A stretch of 64,000 nt of DNA from Isoetes taiwanensis. Taxonomy: Eukaryota > Streptophyta > Lycopodiopsida > Isoetales > Isoetaceae. Positions 38,180 through 49,062 of this stretch are shown here, piece by piece. The DNA lies in contig JAJEKV010000032.1 in assembly GCA_021234155.1 (NCBI GenBank), positions 310,001-374,000 on the forward strand. The letters run 5' to 3'. The notes under the pieces were generated by a model. The model searched no databases. It was not told where the DNA came from and worked only from the letters and a program-made list of their open reading frames with translations. Each line of letters opens with the position of its first letter. Positions within the stretch are counted from its first letter, which is position 1. The translations under genes and the position numbers were made by a program.

Positions 38180-39488
38180 TCACTTTTTAATAAAGAAGAT
38201 AGTAAGCATGAGATAAAATTTCTTAACCTCACTTTAGGTATAGGACATTAGAGACAATTTTAAGTAGAAAGAGTTCATATCCCAAAGTGATAAAGAAGTA
38301 TCCATGTGGATCCAAGAAAATATGCAGATAAGCAATCCACATGTACATCGAGATCAAATACAAAAAACATCCATCTGGCACAAAACACACTGACTGCCAT
38401 TGCAAGATCTATGCATGGTCTAGTTAGGAGAAAAAAGAGATGAATAGCCTTTCAAATATTTGAAGAAGAAAATAGTGAGAATCTGTAGGTCCTTGTGCAT
38501 TGCATAAATGCCTTTCATACAACTTGAAATGTCACAAATCTATTACCAAAAAAGGTCTGAACTTATGGTAAGTCCAACTTCACAGGGTTGGAACTGAAGA
38601 AATGTTTGCGACGGCTTTGGCCGTTGCGAATTTCTTGTAGTCTATAAATGTGCAGGGAAGCTTGGCCCTTCCATCGCTTACCACTTTGGAAGGTGCGATC
38701 TCTTGTTGAGGCTTGAAATTTTTAACATGCAGCTAGTTATATGACCTTCCCCGAGCAATAGGTAATATCCATCTTGTTAATTTGGAATTCTCCGGCATAG
38801 CGAAAAACATTTTGGAATTTTTCTTAATCGATTTCATAAGATTTGGAGGATTTTGGCTGCCGAAAATATTTTTTGGTTTTCCAAAAACCGTAGCAGTCCA
38901 TAATATTTTTGTTTCGAGATCGGAATGGAGGAGACTTCCACTCCTGCAGCATACGTGTGACGGACGAGGGTGTAGGATAATGGCATGCATGTGTTCCAAT
39001 GTCTAGGTTTAGAAGCGGAGATAGGTTTGTAGCCTTCCAACTCCAAAACGTTTCTATAACTCTTTTGAATGTGACTTTTGCATGTTTGGACTTCTGTTGT
39101 TCTAGTCATTCTCTCGGGCTGTTTTCAACTTGTTTGTTGAAGACTCCTACACGTTTCTCAGGCGGCCCACAATAATTCAGCGTATGCAATGGCAGCATGT
39201 GCGACAGAAGAATTAATGTATGGACCAGGACTTCAGATTGGGGGGGTCCTCCCAAGAATTTTCCATTAAAGTTGTTAAAATTTGATTTGTAAAGTAGATG
39301 ATGGGAAATTTCCGATAAAAAATTTGCGACCTAGTATGGACATGAGACATCATCATTGTCAGCTCCGTACTTGGCATATGCTAGTTGGCTTGCGCTGAAA
39401 ATACTGTCCATGTAAGCCAGATGTTGGATTTACGAGCCTTTATCATCTTTGAATAACTTAATTAGTTCAAAAGGCATTTTTTGACAGA
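38180..39488. other. No supported gene
   Basis: Holds a GC-rich palindrome (38602-38640, separate entry) and otherwise ordinary AT-rich sequence. Confidence 0.4.
38602..38640. repeat. GC-rich hairpin, copy 1
   Basis: AAGAAATGTTTGCGACGGCT ... GGCCGTTGCGAATTTCTT. The arms AAGAAAT/ATTTCTT and GCGACGGC/GGCCGTTGC pair. Nearly the same hairpin recurs at 51539-51583. Confidence 0.75.
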
Positions 39489-39521
39489 TGCATTAGGGCG
39501 GATTTGGGGTCTCAAAATGGC
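39489..39521 (+). repeat. Inverted-repeat terminus, left
   Basis: CATTAGGGCGGATTTGGGGT and the next ~13 bases are the inverse of 50081-50113. A TTCCACGTCA block follows a little inside both ends. Confidence 0.7.
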
Positions 39522-40357
39522 CTCGTAAGAGCCATTCCACGTCAGATTTCTTATTCTTCTCCCCAATGCCATGTAGATTACCTACCCTTCATAGTTATAG
39601 ATTCTCACGGATTTCGAGAGATTGCGCATTTATTGTCCCATTTTCACATATTAGAAACAAATAAAAAATATTTATGGCATTAAACCATCGCGACTACGAC
39701 TAATAATGATGGCTTATTGACATTCACGAGGAAAGGAATTTGAATATAAAAAAGTGATGGTTGATGTTGAAAGGAGGGCGCTGATGATATCCATTCCTCA
39801 TTGAGAATGAAATAAGCTTGAGATGCTCTATCGGACTTGTTCCCATATATATAGCGAATACATCTCAAAGAACAAGATGCAAAGAGGTTTGTGGAAGCCC
39901 CTAACAAAATCATTTAAGCTCATATGGATGCACTCAGTACATGCATATACTATGGGTGCATGCACCTCCCAGGGCGCATGCACTTGGTTTTGTTAGAAAT
40001 GGGACAATTATGAAGTGAACAAGGCATGGAGAAATCCCGTAAGCATCCAAGGTAGCTTTTTTCATAGAAGCACTGAAAGGGGTGGAGGAAAAATAGTCAC
40101 CATCCCTCTTAGATATATGACAGAATGGAGATATGATTAATAGCTATGCCAAAATAACTTATTGTGTTGAAGAGGAGGAGATCACTGGAATAGCATCGAT
40201 CAAAGAAGTACCCCATTAAGGAAGGGGAAATGTCCGTGAAGATGCTAATAAATGACATTATACTTTGCAATGCAAAGGGTTTATACATTCTTGAAGTAAA
40301 AAGGTTATGGTGTTTGTGTTTAGATACCTCTAATACAAGAAGTCTTTGACTACTTTT

Positions 40358-40629
40358 TTTTTTTTTTTTTTTTTTTGAATGCAAGCTTTTTTTTATTTTT
40401 AAATAAGAATATAGGTACAATGCCCCGTAAGATGGGAAGAAGTATGGGCGGCGTGTTGCGTCCACCCTAAGGTGACAAGAAATAGGGGAGCTCAAGATCC
40501 ATCCCCTCGATCTGACTCGTCTGACTCATCTGCATTTTTACTGGCCCAATGGCACTTGAAGTATTCAATTTGGCCTTGGAGCTGCCCCAAACGGTCAAAC
40601 TCTTTGTCATAATGTGGCCCAAGCTTCCT
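40358..40629 (-). mobile_element. Poly(A) retroposon, 272 bp
   Basis: Minus-strand insertion with its A-tail as a T-tract (40358-40377) and a 15-bp target duplication TCTTTGACTACTTTT (40343-40357 and 40630-40644). No protein motif; either a SINE-sized element or the 3' scrap of a LINE. Confidence 0.9.
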
Positions 40630-40645
40630 TCTTTGACTACTTTTC

Positions 40646-41164
40646 ACAACAGATTCCTTTAGACTAAGGTGGTTTTCATATCATCTTCACGTCAGCCGAG
40701 GGTCCCCTCCTTCAGTTACCGAGGCCAAAATGTGGAAGTTGCATCCACATACAAATATTTGGGAGTGGAGTTTCCTTCTACTATGCACTGGGACACATCC
40801 ATACGGCTACGAGTGACGGCAGGCTGGAAGGCACATATGCAATGCAAAACAATAGTCATACAGCGGAGTTGTATGATTGGGCCCATCAGTCACGCCTGTT
40901 CAAGGTCTTAGTGGAGCCTGTCCTTTTATACTGGGGTGGAAGTATGGGGCCCAAGTAGTATCACTTGCTACTTGGAATGACTTGGAGCAGTCCAAAGCCT
41001 TCTTAGTATGAGCACTAGGGGTGAAGTCCACAGCCCCATATCAAATTTCTACTGCAGGAGACAGGATTCTTGCCTCTTCAGAGGGCGGCCCTTGATCGCC
41101 ACATTGTCTATTTTCAGAAGGTGGTCAATATGGACGATGCTCGTCTCCCTAAACTAGCTTATAT
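40646..41164 (+). mobile_element. LINE fragment, 5' side of the CACTA-like insertion
   Basis: Encodes the region downstream of the RT core of a non-LTR retrotransposon: TYKYLGVEFPSTMHW, LFKVLVEPVLLYWGGSMGP and RAALDRHIVYFQKVVNMDDA, in more than one frame. The last codons (RLPKLAY) continue in frame at 46168 when the intervening element and one TAT are ignored. 5'-truncated. Confidence 0.85.
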
Positions 41165-41199
41165 CACATCAAAAATGATGCCCACATCCTCCTTAAAAT

Positions 41200-41880
41200 A
41201 CCCCCTTTTGGAAATGGGGGATTGACGAGCAAAGGATAATTTTTTGAGGAGAAGAGGATTTTAGTTCTATGTTAGGGGTACTGAGGGAGTAATAGGGGGA
41301 TTGCAATTTATAACATGGGGATTTTCTATAAAAAAATGAAGAATGGAGGATGAGGAGAAATGGGGTAGTCAGGGGTATTAGGGGTAATGATGGAGTAATA
41401 AGGGGATTGCAATTTAGAACATGGGGATTCCTTAAAAAAAAAATGAAGAATGGGGGATGAGGAGAAACGGGGTAGTTAGGGTTAGTAGGGGTAATGAGGG
41501 AGAAATGGAGGATTGCATTTTTAGAACATGGGAATTTTCTGCAAGAGATGAAGAATGGGGGATGCGGAGAAATGGGGTAGTCAGGGCTATTGGGGGTAAT
41601 GAAGGAGTAATAGGAGGATTGCAATTTAGAATATGGGGATTTCTACTAAAAAAATGAAGAATGGGGGATGACGAGAAATGGGGTAGCCAGGGTTAGTAGG
41701 GGTAATGAGGGAGCAATGGAGGATTGCAATTTACAATGGAGAATTGCAATTTAGAATGGGGGATAAGATTAGTAAGGGCAATGAGGGCCTAATGGGGGAA
41801 TTGCAATTTAGAATGGGGGGATGAGGAGAATGGGGATGAGGAGAAATGGGGATTCACATAAAAATGGAACGAAGGAAAAG
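41200..41880. repeat. Subterminal purine-rich repeats, left end
   Basis: About five diverged units of 90-120 bp on a purine-rich strand, with GGATTGCAATTTAGAAYATG and GATGAGGAGAAATGGGGTAG as anchors. This is the region where CACTA transposases bind in known elements. Confidence 0.85.
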
Positions 41881-42167
41881 GAGGATGAGGATTATATTTA
41901 AGTTAATATTTCAGTGATTCTTGCTTTAGAAAGTGGGTGTTGCTTTAGATTGCCAATTTGAGAACACCACTAATGTAACTAATAACATTTAAACCTTTGC
42001 AGTAATCTTATTAATACTTATTATACCAGTCAAAAGATTACATGTTGGTTCGTAAGTGGTTGAATTAGCTCATACCTAGAATCTTTGTATCATCGTATGG
42101 CACATGAAGCAAAGCTATACAGAAGATTTACAGAAGCTGAGGCAGAAGCAAAGCTATACAGAAGATT

Positions 42168-42230
42168 TACTGGCGGGGGAGTCGAACCCCGGTAATACCA
42201 ACCAGTTACATGCCCCCAACACAGAGGTGT
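42168..42230 (-). other. Truncated tRNA-like / SINE head
   Basis: On the minus strand a perfect B box (GGTTCGACTCC) is embedded in CCGGGG/CCCCCG arms. An A-box-like stretch (TGTAACTGGTTGG) is only about 8 bases away instead of 30-40, so this is not a working tRNA gene. Confidence 0.4.
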
Positions 42231-43304
42231 ACAGAGAAACAGAAGTGTACAACTGCCGGATTGATCTGCCTTATCTACCTCCAAGCCAGAACCTAAAATC
42301 TAGAACCTAAAATCCGGAACTACAGCATCATCCGGACTACTGCTTGGGGCGCAACCTAAAATAAAAACCAAATCCAGAGGCATGCAAAAAACCAGAGGCA
42401 TGCAAAAACCAGAGCCATCTCTCGAGAAGAAGATTGCGTTCTGTCAAGAAAGGAAGTTCATGGACTCTCTAAAAATAAACCTTAGAAAGCACATTGAACA
42501 AACCTTAGAAACCCACCCAACCTTTAAAAAAAAAACCAGAAAGATCTTTTGCAAACCTTGTTACGTAAAAGCCAGGTCTTCCGTAATTTTAGGATGAAAG
42601 CCAGGATACGGAGGACTTTTACGTTATGTGGAATGGAGGGGGCGATTCTTGCACGCTCGAAGGGCAAAGGTTGGCTACAAAGAAAGCCAGCCGGGTCAAG
42701 GCCGCCGGGTAAAGAGCCGCCTTGCCCCCGCCTCGCAAGAATCGCCGAACTTTGCCATTCCACAACGTCAAGGAAAGGTAGCACATGATCAGGCTGTGTC
42801 TTCAAATCCATAACATCACATAATGTCAAGGAAAGATTTGGCTTTATATGCTTCAGATTTCGAGCTTCAAATGCTATATGCTTCAGATTTCGAGCTTCAA
42901 ATCCGACTATATGCTTCAAATTTCAAGCTCAGATGATCCAGAGATGTTCAGGTTTTAATCTCTTGCAGATTTCAAGCTCTTGAGATTTTGGGGATATCAA
43001 GCTCTTGTGATTGGTTTTTGTATTTGGACTTGCCGATTTCAAGCTTTCTTGTGGATTTCAAGTCGATTTCAAGCTTTCTTGACGATTTCCTGCCGATTTC
43101 AAGCGTTCTTGCGATGGTTTTATGCTTTAGGCTCTTGCAGATTCAACTACGGCAATGCTTTAGGCGTGCAGGTAACTGGGTGCAACCGGTCGTCACAGAA
43201 TGGTGTTGCGATTTGTAATTTTGGAATAGAATGGTTGCCACATGGCAGTCCACCATTGGAGCATAAACAAGAACGATGATCAGCTTTCCTTGACGTATAC
43301 AAGA

Positions 43305-43408
43305 CTTTTAGGGGACATTCTGGCGTGGAAACCATGCCGACGCGCGTCAGTGCGGAGGCATAGTTGACACGCCAGAATGGTTGACACGCCCAGAATGTCC
43401 CCTAAAAG
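43305..43408. mobile_element. Small foldback element
   Basis: Arms CTTTTAGGGGACATTCTGGC (43305 on) and its inverse near 43388-43408, with one inserted C, enclosing a GC-rich loop. A partial third copy of the arm (ACACGCCAGAATGG) is at 43367-43380. Confidence 0.65.
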
Positions 43409-43514
43409 GACATTCTTGTAAAAAAATACACATTCTTACTTTTTTAAGACCATGGAATACATACGTGGATGTCACTTAGTGGCATTCTGCGTCTCCTATT
43501 TTCCCCCCTTCTTT

Positions 43515-43665
43515 GTACTCCGGCCATGGCGCCTAGCTATGGCGCCCATCAAGAACATGGCTGGTGCTGCTGAGGTTTCCCCCTTTTTCTGTACTACTCC
43601 GGCCATGGCGCCTAGCTATGGCGCCCATCCAAGAACATGGTTGGTGCTGCACTTTTCGTGAGTTT
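43515..43665. repeat. 79-bp tandem duplication
   Basis: Two copies containing CTCCGGCCATGGCGCCTAGC and AAGAACATGGYTGGTGCTGC inside the CACTA-like element. Confidence 0.85.
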
Positions 43666-44470
43666 TGCCCCTGGAGTGGTGATTATTTAGTGGCAATCAT
43701 CTTCGTTCTTGAAGAATCGGCATCAAAATGAGGGAAACCAGCTATTTGGCTCTACTTTGCAAGTTTTTGATGCTATTTTTCTCTATCTCCAACTATCGGC
43801 GGTTTTAAAGGATCTTCTCTATTTTGTAATCTGGAGAGCATATTCGTAGGCAGTTTTCTCTGCAGAAATAGAGGAATATACTGTATCGTTCCATTCTAGG
43901 TTTTCCCAGGCAAGATCACTCTGTTTTGATGCTATTTCTTTCTTTGAAAGTGTGGAACTAAACTCGATTATTGTTTTCTCTGCCGATAAAGGGATTTTAG
44001 GTTCTTGCTTTGCTGGAATTTTTGTCAGTTACAGTTTGTGGTGTGGATGAGTGGAGTTAGAACAGTGGTCATCTTATGCAGTGTGTTCTGTACTAGATTC
44101 CTTGTTTCTCTTCATCTAAGGATCCTAAATTATTCCGTTCAGAATTTGCATAGCAAAAACTGTTTAGACATCTGTCAAGATCGGTACATCCCTAACAAAC
44201 GTAAATTTGATCAGGATTTTCTATCGTCATTCTGCTCAAGCTGGATCTCATTCTAGTTCTTCATGTTGAAGCTGTTTTACTTCTGCATATTATTGTGGTT
44301 ATTTGAACTTGAAGCCAAGATTCAGCCAACCAGGTCATTTAGTTTACCTCTTATTGTATAGATTCATTACTGTACAGTCTTTCACCATTTGGTTGTTCTT
44401 TAAGTCGTGTTAAATAATGAAGTATTCAACAAACTTATCATAACCAATGTTTTGTTGTTCCTATTCTCCA

Positions 44471-44702
44471 GAAATAGATGACTATTACAGTGATGTAAAG
44501 TATGATCGCGTTTTGATGTCTAATTCTTTGTTTATAAATTGGGCTTGATTGGTTTAAAGATACTCATGGTGTTTTGATGTTTAATTTTTTGTTTATAAAT
44601 TGGACACATGAAGTTATTTTTTTTTCTTTTGCAGTTGGATCCTGAGAATGTGGAAGCTCTTGTAGCATCAGGGGTCATGGACTTGAACACAAATGAATGT
44701 AG
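44471..44702 (+). pseudogene. Captured CTR9 (PAF1 complex) exon fragments
   Basis: Two separated blocks. At 44471-44509, after TTCTCCAG: EIDDYYSDVKYDR. At 44635-44702, between TTTTGCAG and a GT: LDPENVEALVASGVMDLNTN. Both match conserved parts of CTR9 (plant ELF8/VIP6), a TPR scaffold of the PAF1 transcription-elongation complex. The first lies near the protein's N-terminal TPRs, and the second is the LDPENVEALVALG-type TPR further on. The intervening exons of the real gene are missing, so these are collinear pieces copied with splice sites. The sequence around 44511-44605 is a repeated ~60-bp unit. They cannot make CTR9, but could be transcribed in sense orientation with the element. Confidence 0.75.
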
Positions 44703-44899
44703 GTTTCCCACTTTCTTATGTATGATATCAAATTTATCAGTACTTGTCTAAAATCTGTAAACTTGTCCGAAAGTACAGAAGCAAATCAAGGTAAAGAGCG
44801 CAGAGGAGACGCATTATGACAGAAGTCTGATCTGTTTTGATAAATCGAGTATTCTGTAAAGCCAGTGCATTGTCTTATTTGTATATGGAGTCAGAGAGA

Positions 44900-45110
44900 A
44901 GATACAATTGAATGTAGTTTGCTCAAAGCATTGGGCTGTCTGGATACTGCCCAGAACCTTACAAGTAGGTCATTTTGCTTCATTCTCTTGTTCTCTTTGC
45001 TTGATTTGTTTGCCATGTCCACTACTAACTATTTCTTTCTGTTCTTAGGCATCAGATGCTTTGAAGATCTTTGGAGAATGCCTAAGTTATTGTGGCTGCT
45101 TCTCTATTTT
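44900..45110 (+). other. Further exon-like scraps in the CACTA-like element
   Basis: Protein-like stretches (SLLKALGCLDTAQN, then SDALKIFGECLSYCG after a TTCTTAG) flanked by splice-like dinucleotides. They may be more captured exons. I cannot name a source gene. Confidence 0.35.
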
Positions 45111-45599
45111 AGCTTGCATGTAAGCTTCCTGGAGCTTTAAATAGAGCACACTAGTTGTTGATCCAACATCATTTTACAACTTAAGATTTATTGTAATTTA
45201 GAGGCAAAGGGACTGCTTGTCACCTCTAATGTAAGCTTTCAGGTTTCAAATAATCGTGTTTGTTGTAATTGTGGAACATTGATGTAAATGTAACTTCAGG
45301 AGAAGGAATAAAGATTTCAATTCATATTTTTACCATTCTTGATCTTGATTTGTGAATAAAAATCCAGAATGCACTTTCAGAATGTGAGGTAGATTCAGGA
45401 TGTAGACTAGATGTGTGGAATGCAAGTAAACGTTGGAATGCAAGTAAATAGGAGACATTTCGGAATTGAAAGTGTGCCAGCTGTCAAGGCCACATTGGAA
45501 GCCAAGGCAGAATGCCACCTAAGTGACATTTACTTTTGTCGAATTTGCTCTATATTTGTGTATAGTATTTGTGGTTTCAGCATTTGTATTTTGTTTAAA

Positions 45600-46130
45600 T
45601 ACAAGGTCACAAAAGGGGGATGGTTGAGAAGAGGGGTATGAACAAGGGGGATGGTTGAGAAGAGGGTATGAACGGAATAAGGGGATATTAAACATAAAAT
45701 CACGAAGGGGGGATTTTTGATATGGGATATTATTAAATTACAAGGTCACAAAAGGAGGATGGTTGAGAAGAGGGGTATGAATGGAATAAGGGGATATTAA
45801 ACATAAAAGGAGTATGAACGGAAAAGGAGTATAAACATAAAAGGAATAAGGGGATATTAAACATAAGGGGATATTAAACATAAAAGGAGGATGGTTGAGA
45901 AGAGGGGTATGAACGGAATAAGGGTATATTAAACTACAAAATCACAAAGGGGGATTGTTCCTAGAAAGGGGTATGACCATTGCATATGTCAATGGGGGAT
46001 ATAAAAAAAATTCAAATAAGGGGATATTAATCTACAAAATACAATGGGGGGATTGTGGCCAAATACCCCGTTTCTGAAAATCATGTCCATTCCACGAAAA
46101 GGGGGATTTTAAGGGGTTTTTTATGGGGGA
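45600..46130. repeat. Subterminal purine-rich repeats, right end
   Basis: Repeats of GGATGGTTGAGAAGAGGGGT and AAGGGGATATTAAACATAAA in irregular order, on the same purine-rich strand as the left end. Together with the TIR they define the right end of the CACTA-like element. Confidence 0.85.
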
Positions 46131-46167
46131 TTTTAAGGAGGATATGGGCATCGTTTTTGATGTGTAT

Positions 46168-46925
46168 CATGGCAATGGAGCCGCAGCGCCTCAAGGCCTG
46201 CTGGAGGGAAAAGAGAGCTCAATGGTTGGCTAGATGGAATGTGCAGGAGCACAGGTGCATACATGTGCAAATAGAGGCAGATCGCCATAGCTTGAGGCAA
46301 TATCTTGACGATTGCTTCCTCGGCAAGCTTTGGGATGCCAATGCCCTTGAACAGTCAAGACAAAGACACTACCGCCACATAAATCCCACATTGGAACGAG
46401 GCCCGCAATGCTACCTGCGTACCCACTTGCCCATGAAAAGGCGCCGCACAGGGGCACATCATCTTCGAATTGAGACAGGCAGATGGATTGGTGAGCCACG
46501 CCAGGACAGGCTCTGTCAATGCTGCCAAATGGGAGTCATTGAGGATGAATCTCATACCCTTCAAAGTTGCCCAAAGATATGATCAACCCGGACACGATAT
46601 GCCGAGTTGGTCGCCGGCCACCGTTACATGTGACATTGAGCACAAAGATCGATGACGGCAGATGCTGGGATCATATCTTCAGAGGTTATGGACATGCGAG
46701 ATCAGCTATGTCCTCGGGCACACACTTGACATGTATATAAACATTGATGTATACTTGTACAGTTTGACAACATTCTTATTACTGCCACGGTTTTTCTCTC
46801 GAAAACCCTTCGGGGCGGGGGTTTTTTAACCCGGACAGTAATAAGTTTGCTGCGCTCCTTATGGGTCCCATAGGCCGATTGGCCTCAGTGGACGATAAAA
46901 AATCATTCTCATTCTCATTCTCATT
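46168..46925 (+). mobile_element. LINE fragment, 3' side, with stem-loop and (ATTCTC)n tail
   Basis: Continues the LINE ORF: MEPQRLKACWREKRAQWLAR, then HHLRIETGRWIGEPRQDR and a CCHC motif (CQCCQMGVIEDESHTLQSC), which ends many LINE ORF2 proteins. The 3' UTR has a long stem-loop (about 46774-46850) and ends in ATTCTC repeats (46906-46925). A short-tandem-repeat tail instead of poly(A) fits RTE- or I-like clades rather than L1. Confidence 0.88.
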
Positions 46926-47115
46926 CTTTAAAAATCTATTGCTATTTAAATTATAGCAAAAATGAGTCTTGAAACTCTTTAAGTAGTAGAAGAACTCTTT
47001 GACTAGTTATCCATTTGATGACCATTTTTTAAGAAAATATGATATGTGACATTCTTATATCCAAACATTCATAAAATTTATGAACATTGAAGGTCAAAGC
47101 CATCCTTGTTTAAAG

Positions 47116-49062
47116 AGGATCATATGATGCGAAATCTTCATGCACAGAAGTAATTGCATATAAGAAATTCGCCTGGTGTGATCCTTTCGTAAAAAAATAA
47201 ATAGAAACACAAATATTGAACTTACAACTTAGTGTAAACAAATAGTATTTTACTTATACTTTTTAAAACATATTTTAATGTTATTTTTGTATAACATAAC
47301 ATTAAGATGGAACATAGCAAATCTGTATGGCGTGACCTACTTTCTTGTTTGCTGTTAAATTATAAACACAAGTACCCATTCAATAGCCTCCAATTTGCAT
47401 GTGAAGTTCTAAGCCTATTTCAAATAGCAAACACCTTTTTAATAAACCAACACTTTACACTAACACTTTACACTTTAAATAAGATATTTCTTTCTTTCCT
47501 TTTACTTGAAAGCTATTTTTTTTTTCAAGATGGATCACACCAAGCGAATAATACATATGCACAAAAAAAGGGACACACTAAATTCGCATGGTGTGATCCA
47601 CTTTCTTATTTGTTGTCAAATTAAAATTAAACACAAGTACTCATTCCTATTTGTATCTAGAATGCTTTACCACTCTTAAGTACATAAGTCATTATCCCTT
47701 TTCAAAGAGCATATTCTTTTTCAAGAAGGATCACACCAAGCGAATAGTACATATGCAACAAAAATGGAACACACTAAATTCGCATCGTGTGATCCACTTT
47801 CTCATTTGTTGTCAAATTAAAATTAAACACAAGTACCCCTTCTCATTTAATGCTTTACCACCCCAAGTGCATAAAGTTATTAGTCCTTTTCAAAGAGCAT
47901 ATCTTTTTTTAAGAAAGATCACATCAAACGAATAATACATATGCAAAAAGAAAATAGAACACAATCATTTCACATGGTGTGATACGCTTTCTTGCTTGTT
48001 GTCAAATTAAACTTAAACACAAGTACCCCTTCCTATTTGCATCTAAAATACTTTACCAACTCTAGTAGTACATAAAGTTATTAGCCCTTTTCAAAAAGCA
48101 AACACTTTGTCAATAAATGAGCACGTCACATATCCACACTTAACTTCAAATAAGACACATATATATTTCTTTTATTAAAAGATAATCAAAGTAATTTTAC
48201 TATAGGAAGTCATTTTTTTCCAAAAAGATCACACCAAGCGAATTTTGTATAAGCTAAAAGGTTAGAATATACTAAATTCGCATGGTGTGATCCACTTTCT
48301 TGTTTGTTGTCAATAGATAATAACACCAAGTCCCTCATCAATAGTCTCCCATTTGCATATAAAATATGTATCATTCCAAGTTATATTATGTTTTATGAAC
48401 TAAACTTTTTCAAAGAGGGTCCCAAAGCAAAATACAAACACTTAACCAATAAGCCAACACTTTACCAACAACCAAAGCTTTATTAAATAAGGTTTTTATG
48501 TTATTTTATCAAACCTAACAATGTTTCCATATGTGACACTTTGAGTTAACTGATCCAAAGGCTCATGAAGTTTACATTTTATACAATATGTCTTTGGAGC
48601 TTTTTGTGTCGTGGCATTAGTAAACACCTCTAATGGAGCAAATATTTTGTAACTCATTTTTTCAACAACCCTGGATGCACGTCTTATCAAACATTTCTTC
48701 ATTGCAAGGACACCATTCTCATAACTTTGAGGCTTGCACAATTCACTTAAAAGAGGTCATGGGACGACTTTCAAGCTCGGCTCCCACAACTTTGCAACGT
48801 AAAACTAGATGCCCATTGCCCTGAATGTATATCTTGAAAAGCATGTCTCTTATATCCATATGTTAGACAACAACGATGCTAGTAATGCTTTTCCCTAGTC
48901 TCAAATCCCAACATCCGATAAATATAGCCCAAAAAAAAAAATATTTGATTCGGTGAGTGAATATAAATCAAGAAGAGGGAAGAAAAGAAGCAAGGATCAC
49001 ATGACGCCAAATCTCACTACACATTTACAAAAGTGCATATGCATTTTCGCATGGTGTGATCC
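47116..49062. repeat. Array of long hairpins (GGATCACACCAAGCGAAT)
   Basis: At least six hairpins, each with an 18-20 bp arm GGATCACACCAAGCGAAT, a loop of about 30-50 bp and the inverse arm ATTCGCATGGTGTGATCC. Positions: 47116-47184, 47531-47600, 47728-47795, 47916-47984, 48226-48293 and 48994-49062. A half-decayed one is near 47306-47340. Spacers of roughly 120-240 bp are themselves related (GTTGTCAAATTAAA, AACACAAGTACCC). No gene between them. Confidence 0.85.

Larger units (their letters stand above)
41162..46167. mobile_element. CACTA-like DNA transposon, 5,000 bp
   Basis: Element 41165-46164 flanked by TAT on both sides (41162-41164 and 46165-46167). Imperfect terminal inverted repeats of about 40 bp begin CACATCAAAAAYGATGCCCA and continue YATCCTCCTTAAAAT. 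The 3-bp duplication, CAC start and long repetitive subterminal regions (41200-41880 and 45600-46130) fit the CACTA/EnSpm superfamily, although the start is CACAT rather than CACTA or CACTG. No transposase is visible, so it is non-autonomous. The interior includes fragments of the host gene CTR9. Deleting it and one TAT restores the LINE reading frame. Confidence 0.85.

Noticed and set aside
36477-38232. ORFs repeated in each tandem unit as a gene family
   Set aside because: They exist in several frames on both strands, with stops at the same places, and follow from the DNA repeat itself.
40387-40495. Simple poly-T region as a sequencing artefact
   Set aside because: A 15-bp target duplication on both sides shows a real retroposon with a poly(A) tail.
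42168-42230. tRNA gene
   Set aside because: The B box is perfect, but the A box is only about 8 bases away and no cloverleaf can form.
47116-49062. CRISPR-like array (repeats with spacers)
   Set aside because: Units are long hairpins with related spacers of variable length in a plant nuclear context; no uniform short repeats or cas genes.
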